Positions 1 to 9,395 of a stretch of 64,000 bases of DNA are shown one piece after another. This DNA comes from Viola odorata (lineage: Eukaryota; Streptophyta; Magnoliopsida; Malpighiales; Violaceae): positions 59,682,304-59,746,303 of the forward strand of contig OY829537.1 in assembly GCA_963691705.1 (NCBI GenBank), written 5' to 3'. Positions within the stretch are counted from its first letter, which is position 1; the number at the start of each line of letters is the position of its first letter. Made by a program: the position numbers and the translations under genes. The notes below the pieces were generated by a model that was not told the DNA's origin, did not search any database, and saw nothing but the letters and a program-made list of their open reading frames with translations.

Positions 1-159
1 TCGCCAGCTGTCAAGGAGGGGTCAGATCGATCATCCGCTCGCTCGGGGGAGAGGGTTGAGAAACCTTTCCCTTTCGCTGACGAGGATCCATCGCTTTTAG
101 GTGAGGATGATGATGACGTGGTCTACTGTTATGGCGTCTCCTGGTCTGACGGTGAATAG
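1..159 (+). pseudogene. T1 antisense gene C, C-terminal end only
   Basis: Frame 1 is open from the window edge to a TAG at 157-159. Its last residues (GEDDDDVVYCYGVSWSDGE) match the end of gene C in T3 (DDDVVYCYGISWSEGD) and, more loosely, T2 (EEYYYWSSYWPDDD). The acidic, aromatic C-terminus is the conserved part of this small protein. Function is unknown. Bases 160-383 after it are 3' flank without a gene. Confidence 0.65.
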
Positions 160-383
160 TTGGGCATATCATGCCTCCTTTGTAGATGCCGTATGGCTTT
201 TCCAAAATAATAAAATGACGCTTTATTTTCTTTTCGCTCTCCGGCCGCTTTTCTCCCTTCGTGTTTCCAGGATTATCGCGGAAATGTGCCTTTCGCTGGA
301 TGCGACTGCCTTTCGGTTTTCAATCCGTAACTGTCTTTTCTCAAGAGACATTGATGACTGCCCACGCGTCCTTTTCCACTCTG

Positions 384-436
384 CACGTGTTTTATTTTCA
401 CAGGCTGCTTTCTTCTTTGGGTTTTACCTTTATAAG
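384..436 (+). promoter_or_regulatory. T1 gene A promoter: CACGTG box and TATA box
   Basis: CACGTG at 384-389 and TTTATAAG at 429-436, about 190 bp upstream of the gene A start at 625. T3 gene A has the same pair with nearly the same spacing (39,280-39,275 and 39,238-39,231 on the minus strand). T2 has CACGTG at 20,291 and a weaker TTTAAAAG at about 20,355. Confidence 0.55.
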
Positions 437-624
437 GAATCCACTCTTCTCTTTTAGTACTTTTGCTAATATTTCGAAATTCTTCGCATTCTCTCTCTTC
501 TGTGCTTTTTTCTTCTCGAGGGGTTTACTGCGATTGCTTACCGGTGCCAACGACCAGTTCACTAGTTCTCTGTTCCAGGTATTTTTGTTTCTCTAGCGCC
601 ATAGCTTTACTTTTCCAGTTCATT

Positions 625-2841
625 ATGTCTCGTGCTAGACCTTCTGCAATTATCAAAAATCCCCTAGATCCCGAAGTTAGGAGAGCTCGTAGTGTTTTTG
701 ATTGTAATGAGGTTTGAGGGTTGAATTAGAGGAGAACGGTATCACTTTTCCCACGGGATACCGCCCTTTTGTCCCTTTGAAGGATACTCGGCTCACTGAT
801 GCCATGTGGGGAACGTTTCGGTTGGTTTATTTCAAGATGTTTACCTACGGATTTCGTTTCCCACTTCATACTTCTCTGATGAAACTGCTAAACCATTACG
901 ATCTCAATCACGTTCAAATAACTCCACCTTCCTGGTGTGGACTTTACGCCTTTCTTCGTTCGTGTGAGATGAAGCGTATTTTCGCTCCATCGCTCGATCT
1001 GCTCCGTACATTTTTCACCTTGAGGTGTCACGGCTGCTTAGTGGATATTACCCCAAGATGGAATGGTGCTCTTGTTCGATTCTTCTGGCGGAATTTTCAA
1101 TGTTTCGAAGAGAACGTGGACAACTGGAAAAATGGCTTCTTCACCCTTCGCTTGCCCTCTCGATATTGGTGCGGTGGTTTCAACCGAGAGATTACCAGTG
1201 CCGCTTGGCGAGAACTAGATGTGCTGTCTCGTATGGATGTGTCCAATGTTAACGCCTTGTTAGAAATAGAAGGGCCTTTCCGCATTCGGGAATTTGCTCG
1301 GTTCAGGCCTTTGTCAGAGTGTGTCGTTGGTGAGTTTTTTCTTTTATTGCCTTATCGCTTCGATTTTCTTGTCATGTTGAAATATTTTATCGGCAGGTAA
1401 CGCTGAGGGTCGATCCTCTAGGGAAAGTGACACTCCTCTGAACGTGGTGCCGCTTCAGACATTACCTCCTTCTCCTCCACCTGAAGGCTCTAGTCGTCTG
1501 TCTATTCCGCCGCGAGGAAGGAGAAACAAAACCGTCGCGACACGCAATACATCTGCTCGACCTTCTCGTTTCCTTGAGAATTGGCTACCGTCTCGCGGTA
1601 AGGGAGTGGCCCCAAGTAATCCCGTGATTGAAGAGGTTGACAGTGATAGCGAAAGCATGGATACTAGTTTCGAGCTGCGTCATGCCACTCTTGCCCAATG
1701 GATGAAACTTAGGTCGAGAAAAAGTGAACCCGCAGCGGAGTCAACCGAGGACGATAGCGAAGAGATCGCCGCTGAGACAGAGCGTCACGTAAAGAGAGTT
1801 CGTAAAGAGAAATCTGACCCACCAATTCCTCCCGCGGAGGAAGTTAACGCGGTTCCTATTGAGGGAGTTAACGCTTCACACGTTTCGGATCCCTTGCCAG
1901 TGACTGAAGTTGTCAAGGTACCCTCTACCATTCCTCCCAAAGTTAACGAGGCTTCAGTAGTGGTGGGCTCTCCCTTGGTGTCTGGCAGTCCTAGCTCTCC
2001 GATTCACTCTTTTATTCCTGATGTGATCTTACCGGCTTCAAATCCAATTACTCCTCCTAACCCTCCCCCACAGAAACCTCAGTCTGTGTTTCTTTCTTCG
2101 ATTTCGGGCATTGGTGATTCCACAGAAAGTTGTTCTCCTCCTTATATCGCCAATCTTTCCCTTCAAGGCCCCACCACACATCAGCTGGACTTGTCTTCCC
2201 TTGGTACCGATGGCCTTCGCGCTTTAGGGATATCAGACCCGCTATCGCGAGAAGAGCCAGTGGGCCCAATAGTGGGGCAAATGTTTACTTCTTCGAAGGA
2301 CAAAGAAGAGTTCCTGCGGCATCCTCCTGAAGTATGACATTCACGCCTTCTGACTGACATGCTGGCCAGTTTTCGTGAGCTAAATTACTTTTTCGAAGAT
2401 CAGCGTGACAAGGTTCGGCCTTCTCTTGATTTGAAGGCAGTGCTACACGCTGCCTTAGGGAAGGTAATGGAGCTGTCGCAGCTTCAGGAGAGAAACCGGG
2501 CGGAGTTGGACGACTGTTGTGCTGAGCTTGCTCGAGAAAAATCAAAAGGGAAGGCTAAGATAGAGCTTCTGGAGGCGGAATTGGTGGTGGCTGACAAAAA
2601 GAATATATTCCTTCGCGAAGAGATAGCATCTCGTGATGCGGATTTGGCCAAAGTACCTTCAAGGATAGCCTGGTATAAGAACAAGACCATGGAAATTTGT
2701 ATTGCTGAATTTATGAGTCTCCATCGCCAGGGAACCGTTAATTCGTCAGTGTTGGCCGATTACGCTTCCAAGAGGATGAAGTCTCTGGGCGAAGTTGAGG
2801 GAGATCTTCCTTCTAGGAATGGCGACCGCGAGGGCCCATGA
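625..2841 (+). pseudogene. T1 antisense gene A, PF04195-like protein, two exons
   Basis: It lies opposite to gag-pol. Start ATG at 625 (MSRARPSA). A one-base deletion near 711-716 breaks the frame just before VELEENGITF; T3 is continuous there. Exon 1 ends at 1,329. A 67-bp GT-AG intron spans 1,330-1,396. Exon 2 runs 1,397-2,841 with one in-frame TGA at 2,335-2,337. The N-terminal domain (YFKMFTYGFRFPLH, PPSWCGLYAFLRSCE, VDITPRWN, FFWRNFQ) resembles Pfam 'putative gypsy type transposon' (PF04195-like, from memory). The rest is a Pro/Ser-rich linker (PLQTLPPSPPPE), a GLRALGISDPLSREEP block and a C-terminal coiled coil (about 2,400-2,690). Length as spliced is about 710 residues. Function is unknown. 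It is a paralogue of gene B. Confidence 0.75.
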
Positions 2842-3056
2842 TTAATCGAGGCTGTTCCATTTAGAAGATTTTTCTGCTTATTTGTTTCTTTGTCTTGTAA
2901 TAACGCCTCGTTGTGCGACAATATTCATATTTTACTGCTATTTGATTTTTATTCCGCCTTTTCAAAGCTGCCTTTTTTCATTAACGCCCTCTTGCGTTAT
3001 CTCCTTTCTTGCGATATCGCTTTTGTTTTTTCCAAGGGATGGTACCTGCTTTTCAG
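2842..3056 (+). other. T1 spacer between genes A and B
   Basis: This is AT-rich 3' flank of gene A. No conserved frame and no RNA gene was seen; short open frames here have no counterpart in T2 or T3. Confidence 0.5.
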
Positions 3057-3281
3057 AGCATTTAATGCTTGCTAACCTTTCATTAGAAAAGTCATGATTG
3101 TGCAGGCACACGTGTCCATTTCTTCTGGCGCTATGGGCTAGCGTGCTTGAGAACTTTACCTGGATCGAGGTGTTGTAGCGCTTTTCTAGAATTGCACTCA
3201 TTGCCTGAGTCTGTTTCTCATGTCGCTTCCATGCAACGACTATGGCATCCGCCGTTTCGTTCGATTACTAGGGTTATAAAA
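3057..3281 (+). promoter_or_regulatory. T1 gene B promoter: palindrome, CACGTG box and TATA box
   Basis: Three blocks are conserved in T1, T2 and T3 in the same order: near-palindrome AGCATTTAATGCTT (3,057-3,070), CACGTG (3,109-3,114) and GGGTTATAAAACCCAA (TATA core 3,274-3,281). CACGTG lies about 160 bp before the TATA in T1 and T3 and about 140 bp in T2. The gene B start is at 3,450. CACGTG is the classic plant G-box bound by bZIP and bHLH factors; use here is inferred. Confidence 0.65.
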
Positions 3282-3449
3282 CCCAATATTTATTCTTTTC
3301 CTTTTCTTTTATCATCCCACTTTCTCATATTTTCTTTTAGCCGTCTTATTTTCTCCCCACTATTCAGGGCTCTTCGAAGTGCTTTCTTTCTAAAGGTATT
3401 TCCTTTTTCCTCCATCGTCCTCTTCATCTTTTATTTCTTTAATTCTGCC

Positions 3450-5811
3450 ATGGCTAAGACTCGCCGCTCTGAGTCGAAATCTGCCGATGAGAAAAGGATG
3501 GATATTACTGCTAGTGTTATCACATCTGAGGCCGCTCTCCGTAAGCATTTGGCCGCCCATAATGCTGATATCCCTGATGATTATAAGACCACTATTGCCC
3601 CTGAGTCACTACGTTTGAACAGCGTTCTGACGGGTAGTCGAAGGGTCTTGTACGCGCAAATATTCCGTTATGGTTTCCGGCTTCCTATTGACTCTTTTGT
3701 GAAAGAATTGCTTGTTGCTGGCGATCTGAATCCGGCCCAATTATCCCCAAATGCGTATTGTTGTGTTTATGCTTTCCTGGAACTTTGTAAATACAAAGGG
3801 ATTACTTCCCCTTCCCTTCTACTGCTCAAATCGCTTTTTAAGCTGATGAAGTGCCGGGGAGTGATAACAATATCGCCCCATTTTGACGATGACTCTCTTA
3901 AGTCTTTTACTTGGAAACTCCTCCACATCGAGTCTTCCGTTGATGCCTGGAAAAAGGAGTTCTTTGTGATAGATCTTCCTGAAGGTCCTAGTTCCTGGTG
4001 GCGATCTGGGTTTAACCAAAACGTCGATGATACCGTCTGGAGCCGACCAGGGACCCTTCCTCCATGCGAACAAGACTGATTAAACAAGTTGCTCAAACTG
4101 GAAATCAGCGTTCACATCCGTTAAGTGGCTTGTAGAATGGACATTCATTCTTGTGTTAAACGCGAGTGTCGCATTACTCCCTTATTTGTTATCGCTGATA
4201 CTAATGCTGATGTTATTTTGTGATCTCGCAGCGATGGATCCCAACTATAAGCCTGAAAGCGTAAGGAGACGCCTAAAGAGGGCTCAAGAAAGAGAAGAAA
4301 AGGAAAGGGCTACCTCCACGGAAGCTACTGATAATCCCACGGAGCTGCCAGCTACTTCTGCGAGTCTTGCTCAAGTATCCTTTTCTTCGGCCGGTGAGGG
4401 GAATACTGCCATTCCTTCAGGCGTTCCCCTCGTGACCATCGTTGTTCCTCCTGCCCAGCCTTCTTCTTCTTCCAAGGCTCCTAAGGCCATTGCCAAAGGA
4501 AAAAAGAAGAGAAAAACAAGAAGCGTTGCCGCTCTTACACCTTCTCCAGACGCGGCAGGTTCTTCAGACGCACCTCTTCCCAACACCGTTACAGTAAGGG
4601 TGTCTTTTAGCCACGATATGCTACATTTTCGATGTCTGCCGTGGTTTGATTTCTTTTTTCTATATTTCATATTGCGTTCTTGGCAGGACACTACTGCTGT
4701 CGCTACCTCCGCTCCTCTCTCAGGCGCTATGAATTTGGGCTACGTGCTGACTGGTTCTAAGAAGAGACAGCGGCCGAAAGGTGAGGGCGGAAATTTCTCT
4801 TCCTCCACCACCGGAATGGAGAACAGACCTGCAGACGGTTTTGATTCCACGACCATTCCCCAAGGGGGGCATTCCTCTGAATTTTTGGCTAACATGGGCG
4901 CAGGGGAGACTTTCGGGGTTTCACCCAATTCTTTTGGAGGTCCCGTTCACGCATATCCCTCCAATCTGGGATATCAAGAGGGCTTGCAGGATTTTCCAGG
5001 TTATCAGCCTCATGGTGTTTACCTTGCTCCGGGGGGTTCGTCCACACAGGTTCACCCTCCTTTTCCATTGGCGTTTGTTCCTTCGAGCATCCCCCTGTCG
5101 GACCGTTATGGCAAAGGAGGTGCCACCTTCAACTTTGTAGCGGATCTTGGTCCGATAGGTGGGGTTGGCACTATGACCCATCAAGTTGGACTGTACGATC
5201 TCCGTAACACTGGATTGGCGACACTGGGGGGCGATGGCTCGGATGAAGTTTCGGCTTTGCTGGCTTCCCAAGTATTGGCGTCTGCGGCGGAACGGGATTC
5301 TTTCCTTTCCAAGAACGAGGTCAATAGGGTGAACTCATTACGCTCCAGCCTTCTCACTAACATGATGAAGTTCAATTATTGGGCGGAGGAAGCGCAGCGT
5401 CAGACTGCTTTCCTTTCCTCCTCCTTGGAGGAATTATCGCGGGAGCGAAATGAGAAGGAGAAGTTGCTGGAGGAGCGCACGCGACTATTATTAGCTCAAC
5501 AGGAGCTGAAGAAGGAACATTCGGACACCTTGGCAGAAGAGAGGGCCAAAAATACTGTCTTGGAGAATGAGAAGTCATCCTTGGCCCAAGAGAAGGCTGT
5601 CGTGGAGGAAGAGTCGGCCGATAGGAGTCTGTGGCACGTCGAGCAGATTGCTGCTATTTTAGTTGCTTATTTCGAGGAAGTCCATGGGGTCGATGCGTAC
5701 AAGCCTGATGATGTTACGGCGGCTTTCATGCGAAGATCTGCTCATCTTAATGAGGAGGGTTTTCGCCAAGGTAAAGCGGCAGGCTGGAAACGGAGGAACC
5801 CCGACAGTTGA
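3450..5811 (+). pseudogene. T1 antisense gene B, PF04195-like coiled-coil protein, three exons
   Basis: Start at 3,450 (MAKTRRSESKSADEK), matching T2 and T3 starts. Exon 1 (3,450-4,161) holds the conserved domain (YAQIFRYGFRLPIDSF, PNAYCCVYAFLELCKYKGI, FTWKLLHIE, FFVIDLPEG). Small indels near 4,060-4,140 bring a stop at 4,077-4,079. Intron 1 (4,162-4,231) begins GCGAGT, a GC-AG intron where T2 and T3 have GTGAGT. Exon 2 (4,232-4,593) has basic clusters (RRRLKRAQ, KGKKKRKTR) and an acidic/Pro/Ser linker. Intron 2 (4,594-4,686, 93 bp, GT-AG) is a multiple of three without a stop, so retention keeps the frame. Exon 3 (4,687-5,811) is uninterrupted and ends in a long coiled coil (about 5,340-5,640) and GWKRRNPDS. 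Function is unknown; the basic clusters would suit nuclear location. Confidence 0.75.
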
Positions 5812-6339
5812 CATTCTTCGAGGCTTTGCCGCCCTTCTCTTAGTGATCAAGTGTCACTAGATTTTTGTAATTATTTTGACTGCTGAAGTTCATAACTCCT
5901 TAAAACCTTTCGGTGTAATCAGACAGCTTTATCGCTATCTTTCCTTTCATTTAGTTGTCTCCTTACGACCTTCTTTGGCGTTGTCTTCGCCCCGTTATCC
6001 CCACCAAAATTTCAAAATTTGATATCGGGTTAGTTCTCCTGGTAAGTCTTACGATATCGCTGCTTATGAGATCATTACTCCTTTCGCTGCCCGAAAAATA
6101 TTCTGCACATTCCTAATTGTAAACCATCAGTAACAAAAACACGTTACGAGGGATAGTAATTACCCGTAGGAGCCTTTCCGCTGCCATCATAGCGATCTTG
6201 AAACCCGCGTGAATCGCTTTCGCTATCAGCTCTATACTTCACCAGGGATTACACATCCGGCTACTAGCTGGGATTTCACGATTCTCCGCGTTTCTCTTTT
6301 TTCACGATCGGCCCGTAAAGTGCCTCATCTTAGTGAGCT

Positions 6340-6770
6340 GTCGGATCGGGACGACTATCACAAGGCTAGGGAGTTTTCACTTTTAGGCGTTGGCCTCGCG
6401 TCTAGAACCGTGTCCTTACTTAATGGCCTGGCTGCAGCAGCCCAGCCGTTAAGATAGGATTCTTGTCTCTAGAACGGAGTTTCTATTCCTTTGGGGCGTG
6501 TCTTGTCTTGATGGGCCGTCTCCACGAGAATGGTCAGTACAAGAAAAGGACTTTTCACCCCCAAAGATACCGGGTAGTGCCCTCACTTAATGAGCCATCT
6601 GATCAAGATCGGTCATCACAAGGATAGGACTTTTCACCCCCGGGGGCGTCCAGGATCTTTCAATCCGACGCTAATTCAAGGTATGTGGGGTCGTGCCCTC
6701 ACTTAGTGGGCCATCTGATCAAGACCGGCCATCACAAGGATAGGACTTTTCACTTCCCAAGATACCCCCT
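6340..6770. repeat. T1 minisatellite between pol and gene B
   Basis: Four or so degenerate units of about 70-120 bp. Each has AGGATAGGACTTTTCAC or a variant (near 6,365, 6,546, 6,618 and 6,738) and a CTCACTTARTGAGC-like near-palindrome. Homologous arrays sit at the same place in T2 (25,375-25,890) and T3 (32,845-33,310). The flanks 5,812-6,339 and 6,771-6,869 hold no gene I can recognise. Confidence 0.85.
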
Positions 6771-6869
6771 TTTTTATCTGCACAAGGGCAACCACAAACA
6801 CCCACGAAAGCTCTCTCCTCAAGCATTAGTCATGGTTAGGGTTGACATAAATCAAAGGTGCAGATAAAA

Positions 6870-7232
6870 TTAAATTCTAGAGTAATATAATTTCAAATGA
6901 GCGATATTCCAAGAGTTGGATAAGGGTGTACCATCGAGCGTCTCCAGACGATAGGCTCCTTTTCCGATAACGTGGGTGACGCGATATGGTCCATCCCAGT
7001 TTGGACTAAGTTTTCCCATACGTTGTCCTGCCGCTCGCTTGTCTCGGAGCACCAGGTCACCGGCTTTCAGCAACCGCTCTTTGACGCGCCTGTTATGATA
7101 ACGGGCCATCTTTTGTTTGTAATGCTGCGTTTTCAGAAGGATTTCTTCTCGGACTTCTGGTAACGCGTCTAGGTTGGCTCGTAACCTTTCCTCATTCAGT
7201 TCCTCTCGAAAGTGAGCCACCCGTAGGCTCAT
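6870..7232 (-). pseudogene. pol: T1 integrase C-terminal domain
   Basis: About 120 residues in frame after the TGA at 7,236: MSLRVAHFRE, then the DNA-binding, SH3-like part with LKAGDLVLRDKR, KLSPNWDGPYRV (GPY/F-type motif) and LKLYY at the end. No chromodomain follows, as expected for Tat rather than chromoviruses. The stop at 6,870 ends pol. Confidence 0.9.
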
Positions 7233-7235
7233 GGT

Positions 7236-7712
7236 TCAAATTTCCACCGGTGTAACAGCTTTGGTTCTGAAGGCCAACGCGAAGGGTGTTTCTCCGGTGC
7301 TAGTCTTTACAGTCATGCGGTACGCCCACATCATGTATGGTAGCTCATCAGCCCACTTCTTTTTAGACCCTTCTAGGTTTTTCTTGATACCGCTGAGGAT
7401 GCTCCGATTGGTTACTTCCGCCTGTCCATTAGTTTGCGGATGAGCCACGGAGGAAAATCGTTGCTCGATCCCGAATTCTGAGCACTGGTCTTTAAAGAAT
7501 TGGCTGGTGAACTGTGTTCTGTTATCGCTTACAAGGACACGAGGTATGCCAAACCTCATGATAACTTGATATTTGAAGAAACGCCAAGTCTTTTCTACCG
7601 TGATTGTGGCGACCGCTTCAGCTTCTGCCCACTTAGTGAAATAGTCTACCGCCACTATGACAAACTTCAGTTGGGACCTTGCCTTTAGGAATGGGCCTAG
7701 GATATCGATCCC
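7236..7712 (-). pseudogene. pol: T1 integrase catalytic core
   Basis: It continues in frame after the stop at 7,713. It shows the DDE integrase core: VAVDYFTKW (first Asp), VSDNRTQFTS (second Asp), and [13 protein letters not shown] (Glu). It ends at a TGA at 7,236-7,238, where T3 has a Gly codon. It inserted cDNA into chromosomes. It is inactive as it stands because it is separated from its N- and C-terminal domains by stop codons. Confidence 0.92.
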
Positions 7713-9395
7713 CTATTTAGCGAAAGGACAAGGGGCAATAATTTCAGATATTTCAGTGGCAGGTCGCCGAGGAATTCTGGCAAACTCCTGGCACTTAGGG
7801 CAAGTTTGCATATAATTGTGGCAATCTCTCCGGATGGTGGGCCAGTAGAATCCGGATCTGAAGACTTGTGCCGCCAAGGTGCCACCTGATATGTGCATAC
7901 CACATACTCCTTCATGGATTTCGCGCAAGGTGTGAAGACCTTCTTGCTCAGTTATACATTTGGCGGCTGGGTGAGAAAAACATCTTCGAATCAAATCCCC
8001 GTCATAGTACGTACAGCGAGCTGCCTGTTTCAGCACCTTCTTCTTTTCAGCGGTATCCTCAGGCAGTTCCTCATGTTTCAAGTACTTGATTACGGGAATT
8101 CGCCAATCACTCTCACGCTCCTCCACACAAAAAGATGCTTGCTCTTCCATGAAGGATGGTACCGCTAGCTCACGATAATATACGCCTTTGGGTATGGACA
8201 CTTCCGGATTCGCGGCCAATTTGGCTAGATTGTCAGCTTCAACATTTTCCTCTCTGGGAACATGCTCGAAGCTGACTTGCACACCCTCTTTCTTTATCTC
8301 CAATAGTTCTCGCTTTACTTTAGCGAGATATTGAATCATAATGGGTTCCCGGGCCTGAGAGTGCCCCAAGACCTGGTCAATTATTAACTTGGAATCACCA
8401 CAGATTTTTAGACGCAGGTCTCCTGTTCTCCCAGTATCGTGCCTCCCTTTAGAGGAAAGTCCTTTCCCTATTCTGAGCCCGGCTAGCAACGCTTCATACT
8501 CTGCCCCGTTATTAGACAACGGCTGTAGGATTCGAATGGCGTATCGTATTTGTATGTCGTGTGGCCAATTTATAAAGATTCCAGCTCCCGCTAGCTCTTG
8601 GTTTTTGGCTCCGTCCACATGGACGATCCAAAGGTCCGTATAAGTTTCTGGGAACAGGAGATCCATATCGCCCCATTCCGCTTCAGGTATGCCGGCCAAA
8701 GGGTCCTCTGTAAAGGTACATTCCGCTATGAAATCAGCCAGGATCTGAGCCTTTATGGAAGGTCGAGACTGATATCTTAATCCATACTGTTCTAGTTCAA
8801 GCGCCCAGATCAACATTCTTCCGGAAGATTCAGGCTTTTGAAATATTCTTTTCAGAGGCTGGTCCGTAAGCACGGTGACGGAATAAGACTGGAAATATCG
8901 GTCCATCTTGCGGGTAGCCTGTATAAGAGCAAATGCTATTTTTTCAATTCGGGCGTATCGCAACTCCGCATCCTTCAGAACGTGACCCACAAAATAGATT
9001 GGGCGATGCGAGTGGTTATCGTCGCGAATGAGGACGGCACTGACCACCTCGTCTACAGCGCCAACATACAAATATAAGGTATCACCCGCCTCAGGTCTCG
9101 TCAACAGCAGTTCGGACGATAGATAATCCTTTAGGGCGATAAATGCCTCCTCACATTCCGGGGTCCACCCGAGCGAGGCTTTCTTGCGTATGACTTTGAA
9201 AAAAGGAAGACATTTCTCTCCTTGCTTGGAAATGAATCGCCCAAGGGCGATAACTCGCCCCGTTAGCCTTTGCACCTCTTTAATGGTTCTTGGCGATATC
9301 ATGTCTTGTATGGCTTTAACCTTTGAAGGGTTAGGCTGGATACCTTTTTGGCTGACGACGTAGCCCAAGAATTTTCCCGTCTGAAATGAAAACAT
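7713..9395 (-). pseudogene. pol: T1 RT tail, two RNase H domains, integrase zinc domain
   Basis: A 560-residue continuation of pol after the frameshift. It starts with the RT thumb (GKFLGYVVSQKGI). The first RNase H-like domain (residues about 100-215) has lost the usual first catalytic Asp: the TDAS position reads YVGA. A second, archaeal-type RNase H follows at residues about 250-385 (HVDGAKN, NNGAEYEALLAGL, CGDSKLIIDQV, EADNLAKLA), with its acidic residues visible. The integrase HH-CC zinc region (LREIHEGV... CPKC) comes last. The frame ends at a TAG replacing a Trp codon at 7,713-7,715, just before the integrase core. The dual RNase H arrangement is established for Tat elements. Confidence 0.93.

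Noticed and set aside
101..596. Phe/Leu-rich membrane-like frames at the left edge
   Set aside because: They are pyrimidine-rich 5' leader of gene A read in two frames; T2 and T3 do not conserve them.
3147..3449. N-terminal extension of T1 gene B with hydrophobic residues
   Set aside because: It overlaps the TATA box and leader. The conserved start (MAKTRRSE, MGKRKT) is at 3,450.
6340..6770. CRISPR-like array
   Set aside because: Units are degenerate, spacing is irregular and the setting is a plant retrotransposon; it is a minisatellite.
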